Shown: positions 38,954-47,529 of the stretch, piece by piece
Position numbering within the stretch: the stretch's first letter is position 1
Layout: the number at the start of each line of letters is the position of its first letter
Assembly (NCBI RefSeq): GCF_900114565.1
Contig: NZ_FOTM01000011.1
Coordinates: 58,901 to 122,900 of the forward strand
Direction: 5' to 3'
Length of the DNA: 64,000 bases
From: Leifsonia sp. CL147
Lineage (GTDB): Bacteria > Actinomycetota > Actinomycetes > Actinomycetales > Microbacteriaceae
Notes under the pieces: model-generated
Database searches by the model: none
What the model was told of the DNA's origin: nothing
What the model saw: the letters and a program-made list of their open reading frames with translations, nothing else
Position numbers and translations under genes: made by a program

Positions 38954-39817
38954 ATGGAACAGCAACTCGACCGTCCGAACGTCTCGTCCGTACGCCTCCC
39001 GCACGGCATCTCCATGGGCCGGTCGCGCTCGGCCAAGCTGGTCAGGCCGTTCCGCGGAATGCGGATCGAGCGCGATGTCGACAGTGCCGCCGCCCGCCTC
39101 CATGCGTTCGCCGCCCATCGCCGGACCGATTTCGCGTTCAGCCATTCGACCGCCGCCGCGATCTACGGCCTGCCCCTGCCATCCTGGTCGAGCGAGAGCA
39201 TCCATGTCACTGTTCCCGCCGGCTGCCGGCCGCCAGTCATCCGCGGATTCGTCGGTCACAAGCTCGCCCGCTGGCATACGGTCGAGGTCGCGGGGCTCCC
39301 GGTGACCACTCCCGAACAGACCTGGTTGGATCTGGCGACCATGCTCCGCCACGACGACCTCGTGGTCGTGGGCGATCACCTTGTCGGCGGTCCTCATGCC
39401 CTCACCGATCGCGAACGTCTCCGGAGAGCGATCTCGGAATCTGCGGGACGCCGTGGGATCGGCCACGCCCGCCTGGCTCTCGAAAGCGTCAGGACCGGCT
39501 CCGAGTCGCCCGGTGAAACGCGCCTGCGCCTGACGCTGGTCCGCGCGGGGCTGCCCGAACCGTCCCCCAACTACCGGATCCTGGACGCCCGCGGTGCCTT
39601 CGTCGCACGAGCCGACCTCGTATACCCGGTGGCGAAGCTTGCGTTGGAGTACGAGGGTGATGTGCACCGCGTCGATCGCGACGTGTGGCGGAGGGACATC
39701 GCTCGCAGGGAGCGCGTCGAGGACCTCGGCTGGCGGATGGTGCGGGTCACCGCCGACGATCTGCATGATCCCGCTGCGCTCGTCGCCCGAGTCCGCCGCC
39801 TCCTCCGTACCCGCTGA
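38954..39817 (+). CDS. DUF559/Vsr-like endonuclease domain protein
   Basis: A 287-residue protein. The N-terminal ~170 residues resemble AbiEi/DUF4095-like regions of actinobacterial DUF559 proteins (FAFSHSTAAAIYGLPLP, LPVTTPEQTWLDLATML); the C-terminal ~100 residues hold a PD-(D/E)xK-type fold with ARADLVYPVAKLALEYEGDVHRVDR, the Asp and Glu-x-Gly expected of a Vsr-like nuclease core, then VTADDL. Biochemical role unknown. Start ATG follows CACCCT by 6 bases. Family A hairpins sit directly upstream and directly downstream (9 bases after the stop), an arrangement reminiscent of REP-flanked RAYT nucleases. Confidence 0.75.
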   Translation: MEQQLDRPNVSSVRLPHGISMGRSRSAKLVRPFRGMRIERDVDSAAARLHAFAAHRRTDFAFSHSTAAAIYGLPLPSWSSESIHVTVPAGCRPPVIRGFVGHKLARWHTVEVAGLPVTTPEQTWLDLATMLRHDDLVVVGDHLVGGPHALTDRERLRRAISESAGRRGIGHARLALESVRTGSESPGETRLRLTLVRAGLPEPSPNYRILDARGAFVARADLVYPVAKLALEYEGDVHRVDRDVWRRDIARRERVEDLGWRMVRVTADDLHDPAALVARVRRLLRTR

Positions 39818-40302
39818 CCGCCGAAGTGCTCGACGTTGCACCCGACACGCCGCGCGGAGGTGCAACAACGAGCACCTCGGCGAAGCGCAGGCGCAGGCGA
39901 GGCTCCGGGCGCCGGGCGCCGGGCGCCGGGCGCCAGGCGAAAGAGGCGGCGGAGGCGCGAGCCGGCGGAGCCGCTAGCCGGCGGAGAAGCCGAAGTGCTC
40001 GAAGTGCTCGAAGTTGCAGCCGACACGCCGCGCGGAGGTGCAACAACGAGCACCTCGCCACAGGCGCGAGTCGGCGGAGCTGGCGGAGCGGCGAGCTGGT
40101 GGAGCCGGCGAAGGGGCGGAGCTGGCGGAGGGTCCTGAGACGCCGAAGTGCTCGAAGTGCTCGAAGTTGCAGCCGACACGCCGCGCGGAGGTGCAACAAC
40201 GAGCACCTCGGCGAAGCGCAGGCGCAGGCGCAGGCGCCGGGCGCAGGCGCAGGCGCCGGGCGCAGGCGCAGGCGCCGGGCGCGCGCGCCGCGACCGGGGA
40301 CG
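39818..40302. repeat. Three family A hairpins and GC minisatellites downstream of the nuclease
   Basis: Hairpins at 39826-39875, 39995-40053 and 40148-40206. The last two carry a 9-base duplication (GTGCTCGAA twice) in the left arm, so they share a recent origin. All three loops read CCGACACGCCG, like the copy upstream of the nuclease and opposite to the large arrays. Between and after them are GGCGCAGGCGCC-type minisatellites. No gene is seen in these 485 bases. Confidence 0.92.
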
Positions 40303-41283
40303 CTACCAGCGGGGGTGGACGGTGGCGCGGAAGTGCGTGTCGTAGATGCGGTGGACCGCGTCGTCGAAGCCGTCGGGGAGGCGGATGGATGCGGCGGCCG
40401 CGTTCGCGCGCGCCTGCTCGGCCGAGCGGGCGCCGGGGATGACGGTGGTCACGCCGTCCTGGGCGATCAGCCACGCGATCGCGGCCTGTGCCGGCGTCGC
40501 GCCCTCGGGCACGAGCGACGCGAACTCGCGCGCGGCCTTCACGCCCTCATCGAAGTCGACGCCCGAGAACGTCTCGCCCACGTCGAACGCCTCGCCGTGG
40601 CGGTTGTAGGTGCGGTGATCGTCCGCCGCGAACGTGGTCTGCTCGGAGTAGCGGCCGCTGAGGAGGCCGGACGCCAGCGGCACGCGCGCAATGATCCCCA
40701 CTCCCGCATCGCGGGCGGCCGGGACGACCCGGTCCAGCGGCTTCAGGCGGAACGCGTTCAGGATGATCTGCACCGTCGCCGTGCCGGGGTGCGCGATCGC
40801 CGCGAGGGCCTCATCCACAGTCTCGACGCTCACGCCGTAGCTCTCGATGGCGCCCTCCGCGACGAGCGTGTCGAGCGCGTCGTAGACCGCGTCGCTGGAG
40901 AAGACCGGCGTCGGCGGGCAGTGCAGCTGCACCAGATCGAGGCGGTCGACGCCGAGATTGCGGCGGGAGCGATCGGTCCACTCGCGGAACTTCGCCAGCG
41001 TGAAGTTGGCCGGATCCTGCGCTTCGCGCCGACCCATCTTCGTGGCGACGGTCAACGGCAGTTCGGGATGCTCGCTCACGAACCGGCCGATGATCTGCTC
41101 GCTGCGCCCATCCCCGTACACGTCCGCCGTGTCGAAGAATGTCACGCCCGATTCCGCCGCCGCTTCCAGCACGCCGAGCGCGTCGTCGTCGGAGACGTCG
41201 CCCCAGTCGGCGCCGAGCTGCCAGGTGCCGAGTCCGACGACCGACACGTCCCGACCGGTTCCACCGAGGATGCGCTGTTCCAT
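40303..41283 (-). CDS. Aldo/keto reductase
   Basis: A 326-residue aldo/keto reductase: MEQRILGGTGRDVSVVGLGTWQLG, catalytic DTADVYGDGRSE, ATKMGRRE and LVQLHCPP, and the NADP site VIPGARSAEQARAN near the C-terminus. NADPH-dependent carbonyl reduction; substrate unknown. The start at 41283 is set by homology and by TAGGCT ending 7 bases upstream; longer in-frame sequence overlaps the divergent dehydrogenase gene and is not coding. Confidence 0.92.
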   Translation of the reverse strand: MEQRILGGTGRDVSVVGLGTWQLGADWGDVSDDDALGVLEAAAESGVTFFDTADVYGDGRSEQIIGRFVSEHPELPLTVATKMGRREAQDPANFTLAKFREWTDRSRRNLGVDRLDLVQLHCPPTPVFSSDAVYDALDTLVAEGAIESYGVSVETVDEALAAIAHPGTATVQIILNAFRLKPLDRVVPAARDAGVGIIARVPLASGLLSGRYSEQTTFAADDHRTYNRHGEAFDVGETFSGVDFDEGVKAAREFASLVPEGATPAQAAIAWLIAQDGVTTVIPGARSAEQARANAAAASIRLPDGFDDAVHRIYDTHFRATVHPRW

Positions 41284-41433
41284 GTCACCAAGCCTATGCC
41301 GCTCGCCGCAGCGCCAAGCCGGGGAGCGGATCCGGGCGACGTACACGACGACATAACCCTCCACAGACACCGGTTCTCCACAGTTCTCAGCGATCCCTGC
41401 CGGGCCGGCTCCCGCTCCCTTAGTGTGAGGAAC

Positions 41434-42612
41434 GTGAAAGAGCACCAGCACTTCCCCCCGGCAAGCGATCCCCTCCCCGACAACCTCCTTTCCCGCATTC
41501 ACGAGCGTGCCGCGGGCTACGACCGCGACAACCGCTTCTTCACCGAAGACTTCGCGGAACTCGCCGATGGCGGCTATCTGAAAGCCTTGGTCCCGGCCGA
41601 GTTCGGCGGCCTCGGCCTCAGCCTGCAGCAGACCGCTCGTCTGCAATCGCGTCTGGCTGCCGCTGCACCCGCGACCGCCCTCGCGGTCAACATGCACCTG
41701 GTCTGGACCGGAATCGCGAAAACGCTCCGGGATCGCGGCGACGATTCCCTGGAGTTCGTGCTGCGCGAGGCGGGCGCCGGCGAGGTGTTCGGCTTCGGGC
41801 TGAGCGAGGCCGGCAACGACCTGGTCCTGTTCGGATCGACGACCGAGGCGCGCCCGGAGCCCGACGGCTCCTACCGCTTCCATGGCCGCAAGATCTTCAC
41901 CTCTCTCTCGCCGTCATGGACGCGCCTGGGCACGATGGGACTCGACAGCACGAGCCCGGATGCTCCCCAGATCGTCTACGGCTTCATCGAGCGCACGGGC
42001 GGAGGATTCGAGATCCGCGAGGACTGGGACACGCTCGGGATGCGCGCGACGCAGAGCAACACGACGATCCTCGACGGAGCACGGGCTCCCGCCGATCGCG
42101 TGGTCCGCCGTCTCGCTCCCGGCCCGAACGCCGACCCGCTGGTGTTCGCCATCTTTGCGAACTTCGAGATCCTCCTCGCCGCCGTCTATACCGGAATCGG
42201 TGCGCGAGCGCTGGAACTCGCCGTCGAGGCGGCGCACCGGCGGACCAGCCTGAAGAACGACGGCCGTACCTATGCGAGCGATCCCGACATCCGCTGGCGC
42301 GTGGCGGAGGCGGCGATCGAGCAGGACGCACTCCTCCCCCAACTGGATGCGCTGGCTCGGGATGTGGACAGCCTCGCCGACCACGGCGGGATGTGGTTCC
42401 CGAAGCTCGTCGGACTGAAGGTCCGAGCCACGGAGACGGCGCGGCGCGTGGTCGACCAGGCCATCCGCGTGTCCGGCGGCTCGACCTTCTTCGCCGGCAG
42501 CGAGCTCGGCCGGCTGTACCGGGATGTGCTGGCCGGGATCTTCCATCCGTCGGACGCCGAGTCGGCACACAACACCGTGGCCAACGCCTGGCTGGGGCCG
42601 ATCGAGGAGTAG
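41434..42612 (+). CDS. Acyl-CoA dehydrogenase family flavoprotein
   Basis: A 392-residue FAD enzyme with the three-domain acyl-CoA dehydrogenase fold: helical N-domain (VPAEFGGLGLSL), beta-domain (FGFGLSEAGND, KIFTSLSPSW, LGMRATQSNT) and C-domain (VSGGSTFFAGSELGRLYRDVLAGIFHPSDAES). The usual catalytic Glu is not evident at the expected site, and the C-terminal HPSDAES pattern is closer to the DszC/flavin monooxygenase branch, so substrate and reaction are open. Start GTG at 41434 follows TAGTGT by 7 bases; an in-frame GTG three codons earlier overlaps that hexamer. Confidence 0.85.
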   Translation: MKEHQHFPPASDPLPDNLLSRIHERAAGYDRDNRFFTEDFAELADGGYLKALVPAEFGGLGLSLQQTARLQSRLAAAAPATALAVNMHLVWTGIAKTLRDRGDDSLEFVLREAGAGEVFGFGLSEAGNDLVLFGSTTEARPEPDGSYRFHGRKIFTSLSPSWTRLGTMGLDSTSPDAPQIVYGFIERTGGGFEIREDWDTLGMRATQSNTTILDGARAPADRVVRRLAPGPNADPLVFAIFANFEILLAAVYTGIGARALELAVEAAHRRTSLKNDGRTYASDPDIRWRVAEAAIEQDALLPQLDALARDVDSLADHGGMWFPKLVGLKVRATETARRVVDQAIRVSGGSTFFAGSELGRLYRDVLAGIFHPSDAESAHNTVANAWLGPIEE

Positions 42613-42671
42613 CGCACGCGAACGACACACCCGGGGCACGCGAAGCGCACCGAAGGCACGCCAAGGCCGGT

Positions 42672-42779
42672 GACGCGCAACCAGGAACCCACGCTCAAGC
42701 AGGAACCCAAGCGCTAGCAGGAACCCACGCGCACCCAGGAACCCACGCGCAAGCAGGAGCCGATACGCAGGCAGGAGCC
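42672..42779 (+). repeat. Six 18-bp repeats supplying a ribosome binding site
   Basis: Six 18-bp units start at 42672, 42690, 42708, 42726, 42744 and 42762, based on CACGCGCAAGCAGGAACC. The last two carry AGGAG instead of AGGAA, and the final one sits 6 bases before the ATG of the peptidase gene, so the array provides its Shine-Dalgarno sequence. Confidence 0.9.
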
Positions 42780-42782
42780 GAC

Positions 42783-43895
42783 ATGCAAGAGATCACGACC
42801 CGTCACTTCGCCGAGCGGCTGGAGCGCGGAGCGCAGCATGCGCGCGCGGCGGGCCTCGACGGCCTCGTCATCGCGCCGGGGCCCGATCTCGGGTACTTCG
42901 CCGACTACCTTCCGGCGGCGACGACGGAACGCATCACGCTGCTCGTGATCCCGGCGGACGGTGAGCCGACCATGCTCGTTCCGGCGCTCGAGCACGGCGA
43001 CGCGGCCGGAACGCGCGCCGCTGACGCCATCAAGCTGGTCGACTGGCGGGACGGCGAGGACGAATACGTCCCGACCGCGGCGCTGCTGCGCCCGGACGGC
43101 CGCTACGGCATCTCCGACGCCACCTGGGCGATGCATCTCCTCGGTCTGCAGGAGAAGCTTCCGTCCGCGCAGTTCGGGTCACTCTCGCGCATCCTTCCGA
43201 TGCTGCGAGCCGTGAAGACCACCGACGAGATCGACCGTCTCGCAGCGGCGGGAGCGGGCGCCGACGCGACGTTCGAGGACGTGCTCTCTCTTACCTTCGC
43301 CGGGCGGACCGAGCTCGAGCTCGCGGCAGAGCTCGACCGGCTGCTGCGTGAGCACGGCCATACCCAGGTCGACTTCACCATCGTGGCCGCCGGCCCGAAC
43401 GGTGCGAACCCGCATCACTCGCCGGATGGCCGCACCATCCGGGAGGGCGACATGGTCGTGCTCGACTTCGGCGGCCTCCTCGATGGATACGGTTCGGACA
43501 CAACCCGCACCGTGCACGTCGGTGAGCCGACGGATGAGGGGCACGAGGTCTACGACGTGGTGAAACGGGCCCAGCAGGAGGCGTTCGATGCGGTCGCCGT
43601 GGGCGTCCCGTGTCAGGAGATCGACCGGGTCGCGCGCCGCGTGATCGCGGACGCCGGTTACGGCGAGTACTTCATCCACCGCGTCGGGCATGGGATCGGC
43701 GTGACGACGCACGAGCCGCCGTACCTGGTGGAGGGCGAGGAGCATCCGATCGAGGCCGGCATGTGCTTCTCGATCGAGCCGGGGATCTACCTGCCGGGCC
43801 GTTTCGGCGTGCGTATTGAGGACATCGTGGTCGCTGCGGAGGATGGAGGACACCGGCTCAACAACACCAGCCACGAGCTGCACCTGGTGCGGTGA
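42783..43895 (+). CDS. pepQ: M24 family Xaa-Pro peptidase
   Basis: A 370-residue metallopeptidase with an N-terminal creatinase-like domain (residues 1-150) and a C-terminal pita-bread domain. The dimetal ligands are in order: Asp in VVLDFGGLLDGYGSDTTRT (two), His in HRVGHGIGVTTHEPP, Glu in SIEPGIYLPG and Glu in VRIEDIVV. Cleaves Xaa-Pro dipeptides or short peptides. The start ATG lies after an 18-bp repeat array that provides AGGAG. The symbol is by family; the exact dipeptidase/aminopeptidase class is uncertain. Four 29-bp repeats follow. Confidence 0.88.
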   Translation: MQEITTRHFAERLERGAQHARAAGLDGLVIAPGPDLGYFADYLPAATTERITLLVIPADGEPTMLVPALEHGDAAGTRAADAIKLVDWRDGEDEYVPTAALLRPDGRYGISDATWAMHLLGLQEKLPSAQFGSLSRILPMLRAVKTTDEIDRLAAAGAGADATFEDVLSLTFAGRTELELAAELDRLLREHGHTQVDFTIVAAGPNGANPHHSPDGRTIREGDMVVLDFGGLLDGYGSDTTRTVHVGEPTDEGHEVYDVVKRAQQEAFDAVAVGVPCQEIDRVARRVIADAGYGEYFIHRVGHGIGVTTHEPPYLVEGEEHPIEAGMCFSIEPGIYLPGRFGVRIEDIVVAAEDGGHRLNNTSHELHLVR

Positions 43896-43909
43896 CGCCC
43901 CGTGGCCCC

Positions 43910-44025
43910 GGCTAGCGAGCGACCTCGTCAGCGGCCCTGGCTAGCGAGCGACTTCGTCGACGGCCCCGGCCAGCGAGCGACCTCGTCGACGGCCCCGGCT
44001 AGCGAGCGACCTCGTCGACGGCGCC
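43910..44025. repeat. Four 29-bp repeats overlapping a gene end
   Basis: Units at 43910, 43939, 43968 and 43997 are built on GGCTAGCGAGCGACCTCGTC. The last unit contains the stop and last codons of the DUF3054 gene on the minus strand, so the array probably grew from that gene's 3' end. One unit has a 1-base change that removes the TAG. Confidence 0.9.
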
Positions 44026-44442
44026 GACGGCGCCGATCGCGTCGACCGCGAGGCGCGCATCCGCCGCGCTCCGCCTCCGCCTCCGCCGCGCGATCGGCAG
44101 CCCGACAAGCCGCCAGCCCACGAGGAACACGCCGAGCACGACCGCCGCGACGGCGATGAAGGTCGGCTGGACGCCCTGTCCCGCGGAGGTTCGGAGCAAC
44201 ATCCCGAGCGCCACCGTCATCAACCAGACCGGGACACCAGCCCACACGATCGCCAGCGGCCGCCGCCAGGCCCAGGTCACGAGCCAGCCGACGACGAGTG
44301 CGACCAGGAACGGCCAGAGCGTGCCCACGATGCCGCCGACATTGTCCGCCTCGCCATGACTGCGCCGTCCGATGAGCACGAAAACCGTCACGAGGGCCGC
44401 ATCGATGACAAAAGCGATAAGTGCGGTCCTCCGAGGTTTCAC
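43999..44442 (-). CDS. DUF3054 membrane protein
   Basis: A 147-residue membrane protein with four hydrophobic segments (LIAFVIDAALVTVFVLIG, GTLWPFLVALVVGWLVTWAW, RPLAIVWAGVPVWLMTVALG, PTFIAVAAVVLGVFLVGWRL) and a basic C-terminal tail, matching DUF3054. Function unknown. A GTG three codons upstream (44451) is possible; TACGGT ends 7 bases before 44442, which is preferred. The stop lies in the last of four 29-bp repeats. Confidence 0.82.
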   Translation of the reverse strand: MKPRRTALIAFVIDAALVTVFVLIGRRSHGEADNVGGIVGTLWPFLVALVVGWLVTWAWRRPLAIVWAGVPVWLMTVALGMLLRTSAGQGVQPTFIAVAAVVLGVFLVGWRLVGLPIARRRRRRSAADARLAVDAIGAVGAVDEVAR

Positions 44443-44625
44443 GGGCTCCACCGTACGTGGAGCCGCCGAACGTTCGCTGGGCGGGAACCGTGCCGATCCC
44501 GGACGTTATCCACAATCGGCAGCCTGTCCACAGATTCCAGTCGGGGTCGACACCGCGTCCGACACCGCTCAATAGACTGACCGCAGATCCGAACCGATCC
44601 GCCTCTGGCGAGTCTTGGAGACCCG

Positions 44626-47529
44626 TTGCCGAATTCCGACTTCCTCACCCAGCCTGCGCTCCCGCGCCCAGCGGTGGAGCCGAAGCACGCTGCCGCCATC
44701 GCAACGACGCATTTCGGCCTCGACGGCCGCATCACCGAGCTCGGCAGCCAGCAGGACCGCAACTTCCTCATCGACACCGGCGCCGGCCGTTATGTGCTCA
44801 AGCTCGCGAATCCCGTGTTCTCCGCCGACGAGCTGCGCGCGCAGAATGCGGCGCTCGCAGCGCTGGCCGGGTCGGGCGTGCGCATCCCCGAGGTCGTCCG
44901 CTCGCTCCAGGGCCACGAGCTCGTCAGCGTCGACGTGAGCGGGGTGGCGCTCCTCGCACGAGTCCTCCGCTACCTCGACGGCGAACCCCTCACCGGCGTC
45001 GAACGCCCGTCCCGCGAGCAGCTGCGGACTCTGGGGACGCTGTCCGGCCGGGTTGCCGGTGGCCTCTCCGAGCTCCGGCATCCGGGCCTCGACCGCACCA
45101 CCCAGTGGGATGCGCGCATCAGCGGAGAGGTAGTGGACCTCCTCCTCGAGCACGTCGCGCAGCCGGCGAAACGCCGCGTCGTCCGTGAGGCGACGGATGC
45201 GGCACTCGCGCGCCTCGAGCCGCTGCGCGAGCGTCTGCGCGTGCAGGCGGTCCACGGCGACGTCACCGACGACAACATCGTGCTGGGCGAGGACGGCCCG
45301 GGAGTCATCGACTTCGGCGATGTCTCCGACGGCTGGCTCGTCGCCGAGCTGGCGGCCACCGTCGCGAGTGCGCTGCACCACCTCCCCGACGAACCCCTCG
45401 CCGTGCTGGAGGTCGTGGAGGCGTTCCACGCCGAAACCCCGCTGGACGCCGCCGACATCTCCGCCCTCTGGCCGCTCGTCGTCCTGCGCGGAGCGGTACT
45501 CGTGGTCAGCGGCGAGCAGCAGGTCGCCCTCGAGGCGGACAATGCCTACGCGGACGAGAACCGAGCCCACGAGTGGGTCGCCTTCGACGTCGCCCGGCGA
45601 CTGGATGCGGACGAACTGGAGACGGCCATCCGGGCGCGACTCCGGGGCCCCGGCAGCGAGGGGCGCGCCTCCGCCCGGCCCGCGTTCGGCCGGCTCGTCT
45701 CGATCGCCAGCACGCCATCCCACCTCACCGATCTGTCCGTCCTCGCCCGCGAGCTCGACGGCGGAGCCTGGTTGCACCCTGACGCCGAAGATGAGGTGCT
45801 CGCCCGCACCTCGCGCGAGCAGGGACACGCCCTCACCCGACACGGGGAGGCCCGCCTGACGCGCGCCCGCATCGACCGCGACCGGGCCTCCGCCTCGGTG
45901 GCGCTCGGGGTCACCCTCGACGCGCCGTCCGGCGTTGAGGTGACCGCTCCGTTCGCCGGCGACCTCTCCTGGACCGGCGCCGCGTGGCTGCTGGCCGGCG
46001 AGGGGATCGACCTCTGGCTGGACGGACTGGACCGGCCGCACACCAGCGCCGCCGCCCCGGCGACCACCACCGTCGCCCGCGGCGAACGCATCGGCACGGC
46101 CACCCGCCTGACCGCTCAGCTGAGCACCCTCCCGGGCCACCGCCCGCCCGCGTTCGTCACCCCGACCCTCCCCTTCGCCGTCTGGGCGGCCATCTCACCC
46201 GATCCGTCCGACCTCTTCGGCGTCGACCTCGCAGCGGCCACCGCGGACCCCGAAGCGTCCCTCGCGCGCCGGGACGCGACCTTCGCCACCGTGCAGGAGC
46301 ACTATTTCGCGCATCCACCGCTCATCGAGCGCGGCTGGCGCCAGCACCTCGTCGATACCCGCGCCCAGACCTACGTGGACATGGTGAACAACGTCACCCA
46401 GATCGGTCACGGGCATCCCCGGCTGGTGGAGGCGGTCCGCGACCAGTGGGCGCGTCTCAATACGAATTCGCGATTCCACTACGACGAGCTGTCGCGTTTC
46501 ACGGAGCGCCTCGTCGAGGTCGCCCCGGACGGCTTGGACACGGTGTTCCTGGTGAACAGCGGCAGCGAGGCCGTGGATCTGGCGCTGCGGCTCGCGCAGG
46601 TCCACACCGGACGGCAGACGATCCTCGCCGTGACCGAGGCCTATCACGGCTGGACCACGGCGGCGGACGCGGTCTCGTCGTCGCTCGGCGACAACCCGCG
46701 CGCTCTCGAGACCCGCCCGGACTGGGTGAAGCTCGTCGCCGCACCCAACTCCCTGCGCGGCGCGCATCGCGGTCCGGACTCGGCCGCCGCCTACCTCGCC
46801 GATCTGGATGCCGACCTCGCCGCGCTGGACGCGTCCGGCACCGACGTCGCCGGTTACATCGCCGAACCCGTGTTCGGCAACGCGGGCGGCCTCATGCTCC
46901 CCGACGGGTACCTGGCCGGCGTCTACGAGAGGATCCGTGCCCGCGGCGGCGTCTGCATCGCCGACGAAGTCCAGGTCGGCTACGGACGGCTCGGCCACTA
47001 TTTCTGGGGCTCGGAGCAACAGGGAGTCGTTCCGGACGTCATCACCATCGCCAAGGCCATGGGCAACGGCCATCCGCTCGGCGCCGTCATCACCCGACGG
47101 GAGATCGCCGAGTCGTTCGCCGCCGAGGGCAACTTCTTCTCCTCCGCGGGCGGCAGCCCGGTGTCGGCGGTCGTCGGCCTGACCGTGCTCGACGTCATGC
47201 GCGACGAGGGACTCCAACAGAACGCCGCCGTCGTGGGCGACCACCTCGCGGCCCGCCTGCGCGAACTGGGCGAACGGCATCCACTCGTCGGTGCGGTCCA
47301 CGGCATGGGTCTCTACCTCGGGATGGAGTTGGTGCTCGACCGCGAGACGCTCGAACCCGCCACGGCGAAGACCGCACTGGTGTGCGACCGGATGCTGGCG
47401 GAGGGCTGCATCGTCCTGCCCACCGGCGACTACCGGAACGTGCTGAAGATCAAGCCGCCGCTCGGCATCACTCGGGAGAGCGCTGACCGCTTCGTGGACG
47501 CGCTCGACCTGGTGCTGGCGACGCTGTAG
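44626..47529 (+). CDS. Fusion of APH-type kinase, M23/lipoyl-like domain and class III aminotransferase-fold phospholyase
   Basis: A 967-residue three-part protein. Residues 1-340 form an APH/choline-kinase-like domain with VHGDVTDDN and VIDFGD; residues ~395-500 form a beta-rich domain like an M23/biotinyl module (PFAGDLSWTGAAWLLAGEGIDLWL); residues ~520-967 are a class III PLP aminotransferase fold with Lys810 in IAKAMGNG. The same trio occurs with ethanolamine-phosphate/hydroxylysine-phosphate phospholyases (AGXT2L type), so it likely phosphorylates an amino alcohol and then eliminates the phosphate to give ammonia and an aldehyde. Start is TTG with GGAG 5 bases upstream; TAGACT lies at 44573-44578. 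Its end overlaps the convergent LysR gene by 62 bases. Confidence 0.85.
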   Translation: MPNSDFLTQPALPRPAVEPKHAAAIATTHFGLDGRITELGSQQDRNFLIDTGAGRYVLKLANPVFSADELRAQNAALAALAGSGVRIPEVVRSLQGHELVSVDVSGVALLARVLRYLDGEPLTGVERPSREQLRTLGTLSGRVAGGLSELRHPGLDRTTQWDARISGEVVDLLLEHVAQPAKRRVVREATDAALARLEPLRERLRVQAVHGDVTDDNIVLGEDGPGVIDFGDVSDGWLVAELAATVASALHHLPDEPLAVLEVVEAFHAETPLDAADISALWPLVVLRGAVLVVSGEQQVALEADNAYADENRAHEWVAFDVARRLDADELETAIRARLRGPGSEGRASARPAFGRLVSIASTPSHLTDLSVLARELDGGAWLHPDAEDEVLARTSREQGHALTRHGEARLTRARIDRDRASASVALGVTLDAPSGVEVTAPFAGDLSWTGAAWLLAGEGIDLWLDGLDRPHTSAAAPATTTVARGERIGTATRLTAQLSTLPGHRPPAFVTPTLPFAVWAAISPDPSDLFGVDLAAATADPEASLARRDATFATVQEHYFAHPPLIERGWRQHLVDTRAQTYVDMVNNVTQIGHGHPRLVEAVRDQWARLNTNSRFHYDELSRFTERLVEVAPDGLDTVFLVNSGSEAVDLALRLAQVHTGRQTILAVTEAYHGWTTAADAVSSSLGDNPRALETRPDWVKLVAAPNSLRGAHRGPDSAAAYLADLDADLAALDASGTDVAGYIAEPVFGNAGGLMLPDGYLAGVYERIRARGGVCIADEVQVGYGRLGHYFWGSEQQGVVPDVITIAKAMGNGHPLGAVITRREIAESFAAEGNFFSSAGGSPVSAVVGLTVLDVMRDEGLQQNAAVVGDHLAARLRELGERHPLVGAVHGMGLYLGMELVLDRETLEPATAKTALVCDRMLAEGCIVLPTGDYRNVLKIKPPLGITRESADRFVDALDLVLATL

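Noticed and set aside
37323..44514. Chromosome origin suggested by DnaA boxes
   Set aside because: Only three scattered boxes, no dnaA/dnaN genes and no AT-rich unwinding region.
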